DNA from: Methylobacterium gossipiicola
Lineage (GTDB): Bacteria; Pseudomonadota; Alphaproteobacteria; Rhizobiales; Beijerinckiaceae
Assembly (NCBI RefSeq): GCF_900113485.1
Contig: NZ_FOPM01000003.1
Location: 144,900-208,899 of the forward strand
Reading direction: 5' to 3'
DNA length: 64,000 nucleotides
In this document: piece by piece, positions 8,924 through 18,465 of the stretch
How positions within the stretch are numbered: position 1 is the first letter of the stretch
How the letters are laid out: each line of letters begins with the position of its first letter
Translations under genes and position numbers: made by a program
The notes under the pieces: generated by a model
The model's input: only the letters and a program-made list of their open reading frames with translations
What the model was told of the DNA's origin: nothing
Databases searched by the model: none

Positions 8924-9002
8924 CGCCGCTCCTCACCTCGCCCGTGGCCGGCTTGATACGGGAAACGACGCCCCGCCCCAAGCGCGCTTCACAGGTCCCC
9001 GC

Positions 9003-9077
9003 AAAACTCCCGACCCTGGACGGTTTTCGTTTCGAGGCCGACGGTGCGACGGGAGTTGTGCGAGCGACACTCAGGCC
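9003..9077. repeat. 75-bp diverged dispersed repeat, copy 1
   Basis: Aligned without gaps to 62531-62605: 46 of 60 bases match over the right-hand 60 bp, plus about 9 of 15 to the left. The best-kept end is GACACTSAGGCC. This copy spans the gap between the cardiolipin synthase start and the 3' end of the glutamate dehydrogenase gene, overlapping its last codons. Confidence 0.5.
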
Positions 9078-12000
9078 CGGGCGAGATCGCCGAGCAGGCT
9101 CGCCGCCACCGTCGCCTTCGAGACCGTCAGTCCCGAGTCGGCGATGGCCTCCACGGCCGTGCGAATGCGGCTGAGTGCCGGCCCCCGCGCCGTGATCCAG
9201 GCTTCGACGGCCTCCGGACCGTCACCGACATCGGACACCACCTCCGCCGTGAGGCGGCGGTGGGCCGTGGAGATGCCCGACACCGCCCGCTCCAGGGCGA
9301 CGCGGTCGAAGGTGTCGTTCACCGGGACTTTGCGGGCGTCGGCCACGAGGCTGTCGAGGCGGAAATGGTGGCCGAGGGCGAAATGCGTCGCCGCGATCCC
9401 CGCCACGGGGCGCCCGCCATCCTCGGCCACCCGGACGATGTCGGGGCCGGCGGAGAGAAACGCCAGGGAAGCGAGGCGCCGGGCGGCGTCGGGGGCGAGG
9501 CCGTAGCCCGTCAATTCCGCCTGCCGGGCGTCGAGGGCCTGCATCGCTTGCGCGTCGAGCACCTCCGGCAGGGCGGCCATCACGGCGGCGATGCCGTCGC
9601 GGTAGCGCGCCACCAGGGGCGCGATGTTGCCCGAGAGGTCGAGGTTGCGGATGAACCAGACGATGCGCCCGATCAGCAGATCCTGCACGTCGGCATAGAG
9701 GTCGAGCTGGGCTTGGCCCGGCACGGCGCCGGCGAGGTCGTCGATGGCGAGGTTCAGCTCCATCAGGCCGAAGGCGTCGCGGGTCACCGCGTAGGCTTTC
9801 GCGATAGCGGCCGCATCCGCCCCGGTCTCGTCGATGAGGCGGGTGACCAGCGAGGGGCCGCCCCGGTTGACGATGATGTTGGAGAGCGCCGTGGCGATGA
9901 TCTCCCGGCGCAGGCGATGACCCTTCACGGCGTCGGGGAACTGCTTGCGCAGGGCTTGGGGGAAGTAGCGCTGCAGTTCGCGGTCGAAATACGGGTCGTT
10001 CGGCACCGGACTCGCGAGGATCGCGTCGTAGAGCGAGAGTTTCGCGTAGGCGAGGAGCACGGCGTATTCGGGCCGGGTCAGGCCCTCGCCCCGGCGCAGG
10101 CGTTCGGCGATGGCGGCATCGTCGGGCAGGAACTCCACCGCCCGGTCGAGGCGGCCCTCGGCTTCGAGGGCTTGCAGGGTCCGCACCGCGAAGGCCGTCT
10201 CGCCGACGCCCCGGCGCTGGGCCAGGGACAGGGCCAGGGTCTGGAGTTCGTTGTTGCGCAGCACGAGGGCCGCGACCTCGTCGGTCATGCCGACCAGGAG
10301 GGCGTTGCGGGCGGCGGCGTCGAGGCGTCCGTCGCGTTCGGGGCCCATCAGGGCGATCTTGATGTTCACCTCGACGTCGGAGGTGTTCACCCCGGCGGAA
10401 TTGTCGATGGCATCGGTGTTGAGGCGCACGCCCGCGCGCGCCGCCTCGATGCGGCCGCGCTGGGTCAGGCCGAGATTGGCGCCTTCGCCCACCACCTTGG
10501 CGCGCACGCCCGAGCCGGTGATGCGGATGGCGTCGTTGGCCCGGTCGCCCACCTCCTCGTCGGTCTCGGACCCGGCGCGGATGTAGGTGCCGATGCCGCC
10601 GAACCACAGGAGATCGACGGGGGCCTTCAGGATCGCCTGCATCACCTCGGCCGGCGTCGCCTCGTTCTGCGGGAGGCCGAGCACCGCCTGAATCTCCGGC
10701 GACAGGGGAACGGTCTTCAGGCTGCGGGAGAAGACGCCGCCGCCCCGCGAGATCAGGGATGCGTCGTAATCGCGCCAGCTCGACCGTGGCAGATCGAACA
10801 GGCGCCGCCGCTCTGCGAAGCTCGCCGCCGGATCGGGGGTGGGGTCGAGGAAGATATCGCGGTGGTCGAAGGCCGCGACGAGCTTCAGGCTGCGCGACAG
10901 CAGCATGCCGTTGCCGAACACGTCGCCCGACATGTCGCCGACCCCCGCCACGGTGACGGGGTCGGCCTGCACGTCGACGTCCATCTCGCGGAAATGGCGC
11001 TTGACCGCTTCCCAGGCGCCGCGCGCGGTGATGCCCATGCGCTTGTGGTCGTAGCCCTGGCTGCCGCCCGACGCGAAGGCGTCGCCGAGCCAGTGGCCGC
11101 GCTCCAGGGAGAGGGCATTGGCGACGTCCGAGAAGGTGGCGGTGCCCTTGTCGGCCGCCACCACGAGGTAGGCGTCGTCGGGGTCGTGCCGCACGGTGTC
11201 GGCGGGCGGGCGGATCGCGTCGTCGACGATGTTATCCGTGAGGTCGAGGAGCGTACGGATGAAGACCCGGTAGCTCTCGGTGCCCTCCGCGAGCCACGCC
11301 TCGCGGTCGGAGGCCGGCGGCAGGCGCTTGGGGAAGAACCCGCCCTTGGCGCCCACGGGCACGATGACGGCGTTCTTGACCTGCTGGGCCTTCACCAGCC
11401 CGAGGATCTCGGTCCGGAAATCCTCCGGCCGGTCGGACCAGCGCAGGCCGCCGCGCGCCACGTAGCCGTAGCGCAGGTGCATACCCTCGAGGCGCGGCGC
11501 GTAGACGAAGATCTCGAAGAACGGACGCGGCAAGGGCATGCCGCTCACCTTGGCGCAGGCGAACTTGAACGCGATGGTCTCGCGCGGGGCCCCGTCCTCG
11601 CGGCTCTGGAAGAAGTTGGTCCGGACGGCGGCTTCGACGAGGTTGATGAAGCGGCGCAGGATCCGGTCCTCGTCGAGGCTGGTGACGCTGGACAGCGCCG
11701 TCTCGATCTCGGTCCGGATGGCGGCCTCGCGCGTCGCGCGGTCTTCCACGGCCGGATCGAAGCGGGCGTGGAACAGGGCGACGATGCGGGCGGCGATGGC
11801 AGGGTGCTGGGCGAGGGTGGCGGCGAGGTAGCCCTGGCCGTAGCGGACCCGGAGCTGGCGCAGGTAGCGGCCGAGGCCGCGCAGGAGGGCGACGTCGCGC
11901 CAGCCGAGGTCGGCTTCGAGCACGAGGCGGTTGTAGCCGTCGGATTCCGCCTCCCCCGCCGCGATGGCGAGGAGGGCGGACTCCAGGGGGGCTTCCAGCC

Positions 12001-13915
12001 GGTCCCGGTCGATGGCCGCCCCCGTGGCCCGCGCCAGCAGCATGTCGTGGAGCCAAACCTGGGCCGCCTCCGGCCCCTCGCCGAGGCGGATGCGGTAGGT
12101 CCGCTCGTTGATCACCCGGAAGCCGAGGTTCTCGAGGGCCGGTACCCGGTCCGACAGGGACACGGCGGCGCCGCGTGAAAACACCTTGAGGCGGATCTGA
12201 TGGGCCTGATCGCTGTCGCGGCGGCCGATATCGACGGCGCGCGGGCGGGCTTCGCTCAAGGATTCGAGGATGGCGATGTCGGCGATGGCGGCTTGAGGCG
12301 TGAAGTTCTCCCGGTAGGCGGCCGAGAACGCGTCCGCGTAACGGGCGGCGAGGGCGCGGGCCTCCCGGCCGGGTCGCGCCTCGGCCAGGGCCAAGCGCAG
12401 GTCGTCGCCCCAGTTCCGCACCAGGGCGCCGATCTCGGCCTCGAGGCGGGCGGGATCGGGCTCCGGCGCCCGGCCTTCGGACAGGCCGCCGATGATGTAG
12501 TGGGTCCGGGCAAGGGAGCCTTCGGGGAAATCGGGATAGGCCGCCGAGAGCCGGCCGCCATAGGTCCGGGCGAGGTGGAGGCCGATGCGGGTGCGGACCC
12601 CGGAATCGTAGCGGTCCTTCGGCACGTAGACGAGGAGGGAGACGAAGCGGCCGAAGCGGTCGAGGCGGGGCAGGACCCGGATGCGCGGCCGTTCGGCGAG
12701 GCTGCCGATGGCCAGGGTGAAGCGGTAAAGGCGGTCGGTCTCGATCTGGAACAGGTCGTCCCTTGGGTAGGTCTCCAGCACGTTGAGAAGGCTGCGCCCG
12801 GCATGGCTCGTCGGGTCGAGGCCGGCGCAGGCGACGACGGCGGCGACCTTTTCCCGCAGGTACGGGACGTCCCGGGCCAGGGCCGTGTCGGCGCTCGCCG
12901 TGAACAGGCCGACGAGGCGCACCTCGCCCGCGAGGCGCCCGTCTTGCGCGAACAGCTTGATCCCGACGTAATCGAGATGGCCCGCACGATGTACCCGCGA
13001 CCGGATGCTCGATTTGGTGACCAAGAGGGCCTGGGGACCTTCGAGGAAGGCGCGGATCTCCGGCGTGTCGTCGGCGACGGCCTGGCCGCCGCGCAGGACC
13101 TCCACGGCGGGATCGCGCAGCACGCCGAGGCTCGCCCCCGGCACCGCCGCGTGTCCGTCTTCGGCCAGCGCATATTCGCGCAAGCCCAGGAGCGTGAAAT
13201 GGCCGTCGCGCAACCATGCGAGGAAGGCGTGGGCCTCCGCCACCTCGGCCGCCGGCAGGGACGGGCGCCCGGCCCCGTACTGCTCCGTCAGGTCGGCGAG
13301 GCGCGCCTCCATGGCGTCGTGATCGTCGGTGACCCGGGCGACGTCGCGGAACACGCGGGCGAGGCCGGCTTCCAGGCGGTCGCGGGCCTCGCCCGCATCG
13401 AGGCGGTCGAGATGGAGGTGGATGAAGCTCTCGCGGCCGAGGGCGCCCTGCATGTCCGCCGTGGTCTCGCCGACCACGCGCACGAGGCCGCCATCGGCAT
13501 CGCGCTCGACGCCGAGGATCGGGTGGGCGACGAGGTGGGGGGTAAGGCCCTGCTCGGTCAGTTCCGCGAGGGCGGAGGCGAGGAGGAACGGCCGGTTGTC
13601 GTTCACCACCTCGACCACGGTGAGTTCGCGGGGACGCCCGTCGCGGTCCACCGTCAGGTCGGAGAGGCGCAGGTCGCAGGGCGTGCCGGGACGACGGGGG
13701 GCGGCGAGGTGCTGGCGGGCCGCGAGGGCGAGGTCGGCGAGGGCTTCCGGCGGGTAGGGCGCCAGATCCTCCGGCGGGACGCGCCCGAACAGATCGCGGA
13801 CGAAACCGCCGGGCCCATCGCGGCGGTCGACGAGACTGGCCGCCGCATTGAGGCGATCGTTCCGGATGGATCGTGCCTCGGCGCTCGCCAGGACGGTTGC
13901 GGCTTCGCTGTCCAT
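9071..13915 (-). CDS. gdhB: NAD-specific glutamate dehydrogenase, large (L-GDH) type
   Basis: Encodes 1,614 residues, the size of the 180-kDa GDH class. It oxidatively deaminates glutamate to 2-oxoglutarate and ammonia with NAD+, in the cytoplasm, mostly for glutamate catabolism. The dehydrogenase core lies in the middle: VARGGLRWSDRPEDFRTEIL, VIVPVGAKGGFFPK with the catalytic lysine, and downstream VGDMSGDVFGNGMLLS and the Rossmann part containing VVGEGANLG. Long N- and C-terminal regions flank it, as in the class where they regulate assembly. The start is the ATG giving MDSEAATVLASAEARS. It stands alone in transcriptional direction with a 215-bp gap upstream. Confidence 0.95.
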   Translation of the reverse strand: MDSEAATVLASAEARSIRNDRLNAAASLVDRRDGPGGFVRDLFGRVPPEDLAPYPPEALADLALAARQHLAAPRRPGTPCDLRLSDLTVDRDGRPRELTVVEVVNDNRPFLLASALAELTEQGLTPHLVAHPILGVERDADGGLVRVVGETTADMQGALGRESFIHLHLDRLDAGEARDRLEAGLARVFRDVARVTDDHDAMEARLADLTEQYGAGRPSLPAAEVAEAHAFLAWLRDGHFTLLGLREYALAEDGHAAVPGASLGVLRDPAVEVLRGGQAVADDTPEIRAFLEGPQALLVTKSSIRSRVHRAGHLDYVGIKLFAQDGRLAGEVRLVGLFTASADTALARDVPYLREKVAAVVACAGLDPTSHAGRSLLNVLETYPRDDLFQIETDRLYRFTLAIGSLAERPRIRVLPRLDRFGRFVSLLVYVPKDRYDSGVRTRIGLHLARTYGGRLSAAYPDFPEGSLARTHYIIGGLSEGRAPEPDPARLEAEIGALVRNWGDDLRLALAEARPGREARALAARYADAFSAAYRENFTPQAAIADIAILESLSEARPRAVDIGRRDSDQAHQIRLKVFSRGAAVSLSDRVPALENLGFRVINERTYRIRLGEGPEAAQVWLHDMLLARATGAAIDRDRLEAPLESALLAIAAGEAESDGYNRLVLEADLGWRDVALLRGLGRYLRQLRVRYGQGYLAATLAQHPAIAARIVALFHARFDPAVEDRATREAAIRTEIETALSSVTSLDEDRILRRFINLVEAAVRTNFFQSREDGAPRETIAFKFACAKVSGMPLPRPFFEIFVYAPRLEGMHLRYGYVARGGLRWSDRPEDFRTEILGLVKAQQVKNAVIVPVGAKGGFFPKRLPPASDREAWLAEGTESYRVFIRTLLDLTDNIVDDAIRPPADTVRHDPDDAYLVVAADKGTATFSDVANALSLERGHWLGDAFASGGSQGYDHKRMGITARGAWEAVKRHFREMDVDVQADPVTVAGVGDMSGDVFGNGMLLSRSLKLVAAFDHRDIFLDPTPDPAASFAERRRLFDLPRSSWRDYDASLISRGGGVFSRSLKTVPLSPEIQAVLGLPQNEATPAEVMQAILKAPVDLLWFGGIGTYIRAGSETDEEVGDRANDAIRITGSGVRAKVVGEGANLGLTQRGRIEAARAGVRLNTDAIDNSAGVNTSDVEVNIKIALMGPERDGRLDAAARNALLVGMTDEVAALVLRNNELQTLALSLAQRRGVGETAFAVRTLQALEAEGRLDRAVEFLPDDAAIAERLRRGEGLTRPEYAVLLAYAKLSLYDAILASPVPNDPYFDRELQRYFPQALRKQFPDAVKGHRLRREIIATALSNIIVNRGGPSLVTRLIDETGADAAAIAKAYAVTRDAFGLMELNLAIDDLAGAVPGQAQLDLYADVQDLLIGRIVWFIRNLDLSGNIAPLVARYRDGIAAVMAALPEVLDAQAMQALDARQAELTGYGLAPDAARRLASLAFLSAGPDIVRVAEDGGRPVAGIAATHFALGHHFRLDSLVADARKVPVNDTFDRVALERAVSGISTAHRRLTAEVVSDVGDGPEAVEAWITARGPALSRIRTAVEAIADSGLTVSKATVAASLLGDLARA

Positions 13916-14130
13916 AGGTCTCGATCCCTCCGTCTCCGCACACCCGTTCCCGCCCGATGGTGGAGCTCGTGCGGTGAGGCCGTGCGGCCCGGCTGCGACC
14001 GGGGGCGGGATGATGCGCAGGGTTGGAAGACCGTTTCAATCAGCCCCCGTATCCACCGATGCGGGGCGGGTGACGCCCCTGCCAAGCTGTCATCGAGCCG
14101 GCGGTGGACCGCCTCCGGATCGAGGAAGCC

Positions 14131-14331
14131 TCAGGAGCGATGCTTGAGGTGCTGCCACTCGAAGAAGCCGAAGGCGAACGCGCAGGCGACGCCCATCATG
14201 ATGAAACTCCAGCCCCAATCACCGGGGACCTGGCCATCGAAGGGATGGCCGACGAGGCCGGAGGTCAGGGCCACCCCGAAGCCCGTCAGGGCGGCCGAAC
14301 ACAGAACACCGAGCGTCAGGACGTTGAACAT
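14131..14331 (-). CDS. Small two-segment membrane protein, unknown
   Basis: A 66-residue protein starting at an ATG with AAGGGA seven bases upstream. It has two hydrophobic segments: VLTLGVLCSAALTGFGVAL and GWSFIMMGVACAFAFGFF, joined by a short polar loop, and a basic tail EWQHLKHRS. Most likely an inner-membrane protein. Longer readings upstream would add only arginine- and proline-rich sequence. It follows yfdX on the same strand after a strong stem-loop. No family recognised. Confidence 0.55.
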   Translation of the reverse strand: MFNVLTLGVLCSAALTGFGVALTSGLVGHPFDGQVPGDWGWSFIMMGVACAFAFGFFEWQHLKHRS

Positions 14332-14469
14332 GGGACGGGTCCCTTGGAATGGGCGGAGGCAGCCGTGAGGTTCGATCCGATGGCCCTCCTCGCGCCGGGG
14401 ATCGAGGTGGATGCCTCGCTGGAGAAACGTGAGGGCGGGCAACAGGAAGGTTGGAGCCGCGCGGTCTCG

Positions 14470-14510
14470 ATGATCCGGCGGCCGCGTCGCTTGCGCGGGC
14501 GCCGGATCAT
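14470..14510 (-). terminator. Strong stem-loop just after yfdX
   Basis: Arms ATGATCCGGCG and CGCCGGATCAT (11 bp, perfect) enclose CCGCG...CGCGG, giving a 16-bp stem with one G/G mismatch. It begins 7 bp past the yfdX stop. There is no T run, so it may be a Rho-independent terminator of the GC-only kind or an mRNA-protecting hairpin. Confidence 0.55.
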
Positions 14511-14517
14511 GGCGGGC

Positions 14518-15303
14518 TCAGTGCGCGGGCTTCTGCGTCTGGCCCGAGCTCGCCGTGGCGACGGGGGCCGCCTTCGCGGACGCGGCGTCGGCCTTCGCCT
14601 TGTCGGGGACGCCGATGGCATCCACCATGGTGAAGCGGATGCCGTCCTCGGCCTTCTTCAGCACGGCGTTGGCCTCGTAGTACTTGCCCTGGCCGATGAG
14701 GCTCGCGGCCTGATCCACGTCGGCGGTGGTCTGGGCCAGGGGCACGACCGCCATGGTGAAGTTCACGTCGATGCCAGCGAGCTTGAGCTTGTCGACGGCG
14801 GCCTTCTGGTCACCCTTCTCGAGGCTCTTGTTGGCATCCGTCACGGCGGCCGCCTTGGTGGGCGTGGCGACGAAATCCTCACCCAGGGTCAATTGCCCGT
14901 CGATGGGGAGCCAGGCCACCGGCTGCGTGCTGGGAGCCGCTTTCGCTGATGCGGTGGCGGCGGCCTGCGTAGGCTTGGTCGCCGCCGGAGCCTTGAGATC
15001 CGCCTCGGCCTTGGTGAACAGGGTCTCGTCGGTCTTGGCCTTGGTCAAGGCTTCCTGCGCCTTCCGGATGTCCGCCTTGGCCTGATCGGGCGCCGCGTCG
15101 AAGATGGCGATCCGGGCCAGATGCAGATCGCGGAAGGCCTGCGCCCCGTCCTTCGAGAGTTTGCCGACATCCCGGTCCACGACCCGCTGGGCGGCCGGGA
15201 TTTCGGGAGTCCCCAAAGACTTGGCCTGCTCGTTCGCGAGAGCCGCGCCGCCGATCATCGTCGTGGCGACCAGGGTAAGAGCAAGAGTTCTTGTTTTGAG
15301 CAT
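14518..15303 (-). CDS. YfdX family exported protein
   Basis: The start chosen (second in-frame ATG, with AGG seven bases upstream) gives 261 residues and a clean signal peptide, MLKTRTLALTLVATTMIGGA. An ATG 21 bp upstream would add MSRTGVV in front. YfdX signatures include KLSKDGAQAFRDLHLARIAI, DIRKAQEALTKA, WLPIDGQLTLGEDFVATP and DGIRFTMVDAIG. YfdX proteins of enterobacteria are periplasmic and linked to acid or stress survival; their exact job is not settled. The C terminus carries a long Ala/Lys-rich tail. It lies downstream of the glycosylase gene, with 153 bp between, and ahead of the strong hairpin. Confidence 0.85.
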   Translation of the reverse strand: MLKTRTLALTLVATTMIGGAALANEQAKSLGTPEIPAAQRVVDRDVGKLSKDGAQAFRDLHLARIAIFDAAPDQAKADIRKAQEALTKAKTDETLFTKAEADLKAPAATKPTQAAATASAKAAPSTQPVAWLPIDGQLTLGEDFVATPTKAAAVTDANKSLEKGDQKAAVDKLKLAGIDVNFTMAVVPLAQTTADVDQAASLIGQGKYYEANAVLKKAEDGIRFTMVDAIGVPDKAKADAASAKAAPVATASSGQTQKPAH

Positions 15304-15456
15304 GACGACACCTGTTCTCGACATAGCATCACCATCCGGTAAGCTCAGGTCTTGGTCGGTTTCGGCCTATAGCCTGTTCTTGCCTTGGTGATTTGAGAAC
15401 GTCCGGTCATCTCCGCGAGTTTCATTAAAGTTCGGCAAGGATTCCGTAAGGTCCGT

Positions 15457-16047
15457 CTATGCGTCGGCCCGTCCCTTGGCGCGGGCGCGAGGGACCGGCC
15501 GGCTGACGAAGCGCGAGCCCGCGACGAGGAAGCGCCACGGCGTCTCGACGGCGCGGGTGAGGCCGATGCGGCGGTCTGCGACCACGGAGCCGTCGGGCGT
15601 GCCGAGGCTCAAGGCGAACGGGGGGCGGTCGAGGAGGAGGCCGTCTTCCGCGTCCGTCACGCCCAGGGCCTGGCAAAGGCGGCCCGGCCCGGCGCAGAGG
15701 CGGCGGGGATCGTCGAGGCCGCGCCGGGCCGCCATGGCGGCGAGGTCGTGGCGCGGTTCGAGGGCCCGGATCAGCACGGCGCTGCCGGGCTGGCAGACGA
15801 GGTTGAGGCACCAGTGCAGCCCGTAGGAGCGGTAGACGTAGGCGTGTCCGGCCGGACCGAACATGCTGGCGTTGCGACGGGTCGGCCCCGCGAAGCTGTG
15901 GGAGGCGGGGTCGGTCCGGTCGTAGGCTTCCGTTTCGACGATGGGGCCGCCGACGCCGTGGATTCGGAGATCGCAGCCGACGAGTTCGCGCGCGACGAGC
16001 GCCGCTGGACGGTCGAAGAAGCCCGCCGGCAGCGCGGGGCCGGTCAC
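15457..16047 (-). CDS. 3-methyladenine DNA glycosylase (AAG/MPG family)
   Basis: Predicted 196 residues. Removes alkylated purines such as 3-methyladenine and hypoxanthine from DNA, starting base-excision repair. Family blocks are IVETEAYDRTDPASHSF (the catalytic Glu region), FGPAGHAYVYRSYGLHWCLN (intercalating Tyr region) and LCAGPGRLCQALG. The start is a GTG that overlaps the RNase HI stop as GTGA, so the two genes are translationally coupled. Downstream is yfdX. Confidence 0.9.
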   Translation of the reverse strand: MTGPALPAGFFDRPAALVARELVGCDLRIHGVGGPIVETEAYDRTDPASHSFAGPTRRNASMFGPAGHAYVYRSYGLHWCLNLVCQPGSAVLIRALEPRHDLAAMAARRGLDDPRRLCAGPGRLCQALGVTDAEDGLLLDRPPFALSLGTPDGSVVADRRIGLTRAVETPWRFLVAGSRFVSRPVPRARAKGRADA

Positions 16048-16811
16048 GGCGACGGGGTGCCCTTCGCCGCCGCGTGGGCGCGGGCGAAGTCCTCCGGGCC
16101 GAGGTGCAGGGCGACGCGGATCGCCGCCTCGACATAGGCCGGGGCGGTGAGGCCGGCGGCCTTGGCGGCGCGGGCGATCTCCGGGCCGAGGGCGAGGTCG
16201 ACGGGGACCTGCGTCGTGCGCGGTGCGGTGGCGAAGCCGGCCGCGAGGGCCGCCGTTCCCTTGAGGCGGGCGGGGGCGGGAGCGGTCGGGGCCGATGCGG
16301 CCGAGTCCGGCGCCGGGCTTGACGCCGTCAGCGAGACCGTGGCGGCGGGAACCGCTCCGGCGGGAGCCGCCCCGACAGGGGCCGCCAGGGCCTCGCGGCG
16401 ACCCTGGGCGGCGAGGCGGTCGGCCCGCTCGTTGCCGATCTCGCCCGTATGGCCGCGCACCCAGGTCCAGCGCACGTCGCGCTTGGCCGCCAGGGCGTCG
16501 AGGCTCTGCATGAGGTCAACGTTCTTGACCGGGCCGGTGCTCGTGCGCCAGCCCTTGGCCTTCCAGCCCTTCATCCATTCCGTCACCGACTTGATGACGT
16601 ACTGGCTGTCACACCGCATCTCGATGGCCGCGCCCTCGGGGAAATGCGCGAGGGCGTTGATGGCGGCGGTCAATTCCATGCGGTTGTTGGTGGTGGAGCG
16701 CTCGCCGCCGCACAACTCGACGGTGCCGGTCTCGGCCCGGATGACGACGCCCCAGCCGCCGGGGCCGGGATTGGGGTCGCATCCTCCGTCGGCGTAGACG
16801 ATGGTTCGCAT
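16044..16811 (-). CDS. rnhA: Ribonuclease HI with an extra C-terminal domain
   Basis: Encodes 255 residues; most bacterial RNase HI has about 155. The catalytic domain is residues 1-145: carboxylates D8 (YADGG), E46 (RMELTA), D68 (CDSQYV), D131 (NERADRLA), and H121 (RGHTG). It cleaves the RNA strand of RNA/DNA hybrids. After an Ala/Pro linker, residues about 198-238 read TTQVPVDLALGPEIARAAKA then GLTAPAYVEAAIRVAL, a strand-helix-helix spacing that looks like a ribbon-helix-helix DNA-binding domain (inference). The start is the ATG giving MRTIVYADGG; longer starts add no conserved sequence. It is coupled to the glycosylase gene by a 4-bp overlap. Confidence 0.9.
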   Translation of the reverse strand: MRTIVYADGGCDPNPGPGGWGVVIRAETGTVELCGGERSTTNNRMELTAAINALAHFPEGAAIEMRCDSQYVIKSVTEWMKGWKAKGWRTSTGPVKNVDLMQSLDALAAKRDVRWTWVRGHTGEIGNERADRLAAQGRREALAAPVGAAPAGAVPAATVSLTASSPAPDSAASAPTAPAPARLKGTAALAAGFATAPRTTQVPVDLALGPEIARAAKAAGLTAPAYVEAAIRVALHLGPEDFARAHAAAKGTPSP

Positions 16812-16902
16812 GGGGGAGACTCGATCCGTGGGGCGTCTGTTTGGGGCGCCGCCCATAGCACGGCGGAGCCTCCCTGCGGCACCCCCGGATCGGGACGCTC
16901 CG

Positions 16903-17292
16903 TCAGCGCGGATTCTGCCACGTGGACGGTTGAGCGGTCGGTTGGCTCGCCGGCACGGCGACGGGCTGACGCATGGGGGCGCCGGTTCGGGTGACGACCG
17001 GGCGGACCGCCTCGCGCTCGGCCACGTTCACGGGCCGCGCCCGGACGATGGCCGCCTGACGCCGCGCCCGCACGCTGCGGTGGCGCCGGGCGCGACGGGG
17101 CCGGGCGCGCTCGGTGTTCGAGCCGACGACACCGCCCACCACGGCGCCGACCACCGCCCCGATGGGGCCGCCGACCACGGCGCCGGCCACGGCGCCCGTG
17201 CCGACGCCCACCACGGTGTTGCTCGCGGCCTGCGCCGCCGCCGGCATCGCCAGGGCGCCGAGGAGCAGCGCCCGGAAGGCTAGGTTCTTCAT
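16903..17292 (-). CDS. Exported glycine-zipper protein
   Basis: A 129-residue protein with signal peptide MKNLAFRALLLGALAMPAAAQ, then a glycine zipper (VVGVGTGAVAGAVVGGPIGA and repeats) and an Arg-rich, low-complexity tail. Glycine zippers of this kind pack into or against membranes; many small envelope proteins of this order share the layout. GAGAGG lies nine bases upstream of the ATG. No specific function can be given. Confidence 0.6.
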   Translation of the reverse strand: MKNLAFRALLLGALAMPAAAQAASNTVVGVGTGAVAGAVVGGPIGAVVGAVVGGVVGSNTERARPRRARRHRSVRARRQAAIVRARPVNVAEREAVRPVVTRTGAPMRQPVAVPASQPTAQPSTWQNPR

Positions 17293-17323
17293 GTCTCGGA
17301 CCTCTCTCGCTCGGTCATCAAAC

Positions 17324-17410
17324 ACCGCCCGGGGGCGCGGGGAGGGCGCGTCGCCGGGCGGTTCCGATGCGCTGGCGCACCGGAATCGAGGCGCCCCGTG
17401 TGGCGCCCCA
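17324..17410. terminator. Group of stem-loops after the COG0523 GTPase gene
   Basis: ACCGCCCGG (17324-17332) pairs with CCGGGCGGT (17354-17362). TTCCG...CGGAA with an inner GCGC/GCGC forms a second hairpin at 17362-17385, and two GGCGCC palindromes follow. Lying between the GTPase stop and the zipper-protein start on the same strand, they probably end or damp the GTPase transcript. Confidence 0.4.
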
Positions 17411-17434
17411 CCATGACCAAATCGGGGCCGGGAT

Positions 17435-18418
17435 TCAGGCGGCGCAGTCGAGGAAGCCGGCGCGGATCGCCTGCGGGTCGAGCTTGCGGCCGATGAACAC
17501 CACCCGCGAGACGCGGGCCTCGTCGTCCTTCCACGGCCCCTGGAGGTCGCCGTCGAGGATCTGGTGGACGCCCTGGAACACGAAGCGCTGCGGCTCGTCG
17601 GGAAACGCCACGATGCCCTTGCAGCGCAGGATGTCCGGCCCCTGGACCTGGGTGAGGGTCGAGATCCACGGCATGAACTTCTCCGGGTCCACCGGCCCGT
17701 CGATCTTGGCCGAGACCGACTGCATCTCGTCGTCGTGGTGATGGTGGTGGCCCTCCTCGAGGAAGTCGGGCTCGATGTCGAGGATGCGCGAGAGGTCGAA
17801 GGCGTTGCGGTCGAGCACCTGATCGAGGGGCACGGCGCAGCGGCTGGTGCGGTGGACCTTGGCGTAGGGGTTGATCGACCGGATGAGACCTTCGACGCGG
17901 TCGAGGTCGGCCGGCTCCACGAGGTCGGCCTTGTTGAGCAGGATCACGTCCGCGAAGGCGATCTGGTTCTTGGCCTCGGGGGCGTCCTTCAGGCGGTCGG
18001 CGAGCCATTTCGCGTCCGCCACCGTCACCACGGCGTCGAGGCGGGCGGCCCCACCCACATCCTCGTCGATGAAGAAGGTCTGGGCCACGGGGGCCGGATC
18101 GGCGAGGCCCGTGGTCTCCACGATGATGGCGTCGAACTTGCCGCGCCGCTTCACCAGCCCGTCCATGATGCGGATGAGGTCGCCGCGCACGGTGCAGCAG
18201 ACGCAGCCGTTGTTCATCTCGAACACTTCCTCGTCGGCGCCGATGACGAGGTCGTTGTCGATGCCGATCTCGCCGAACTCGTTCACGATCACGGCGTAGC
18301 GCTTGCCGTGGTTCTCCGTGAGGATGCGGTTGAGGAGCGTGGTCTTGCCGGCCCCGAGATAGCCCGTGAGCACGGTCACGGGAATTTTTTGGGAGGTGGC
18401 GTTCGAGGTCTCGGACAT
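17435..18418 (-). CDS. COG0523 (CobW/ZNG1-type) GTPase, probable zinc chaperone
   Basis: Encodes 327 residues. G-domain motifs: [15 protein letters not shown] (Walker A), [13 protein letters not shown] containing the CxCC metal site, [10 protein letters not shown] (switch/Walker B region) and LLNKADLV (NKxD). A His-rich loop, [11 protein letters not shown], and the C-terminal CobW domain follow. Members hand zinc (or cobalt in cobalamin synthesis) to client enzymes using GTP. No cobalamin gene is nearby, and a Zur-like palindrome lies about 50 bp upstream, so a zinc-starvation role is more likely. Confidence 0.88.
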   Translation of the reverse strand: MSETSNATSQKIPVTVLTGYLGAGKTTLLNRILTENHGKRYAVIVNEFGEIGIDNDLVIGADEEVFEMNNGCVCCTVRGDLIRIMDGLVKRRGKFDAIIVETTGLADPAPVAQTFFIDEDVGGAARLDAVVTVADAKWLADRLKDAPEAKNQIAFADVILLNKADLVEPADLDRVEGLIRSINPYAKVHRTSRCAVPLDQVLDRNAFDLSRILDIEPDFLEEGHHHHHDDEMQSVSAKIDGPVDPEKFMPWISTLTQVQGPDILRCKGIVAFPDEPQRFVFQGVHQILDGDLQGPWKDDEARVSRVVFIGRKLDPQAIRAGFLDCAA

Positions 18419-18465
18419 GGCGGCCCTTGAGTTGGGTTTTCGCGCGAAGGCGGTCGGGGGTGCCG

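Noticed and set aside
9044..12178. Open reading frame of over 1,000 codons opposite the glutamate dehydrogenase gene
   Set aside because: It is the high-G+C shadow of a conserved gene; the translation is repetitive and Arg/Gly/Ala-rich with no motif.
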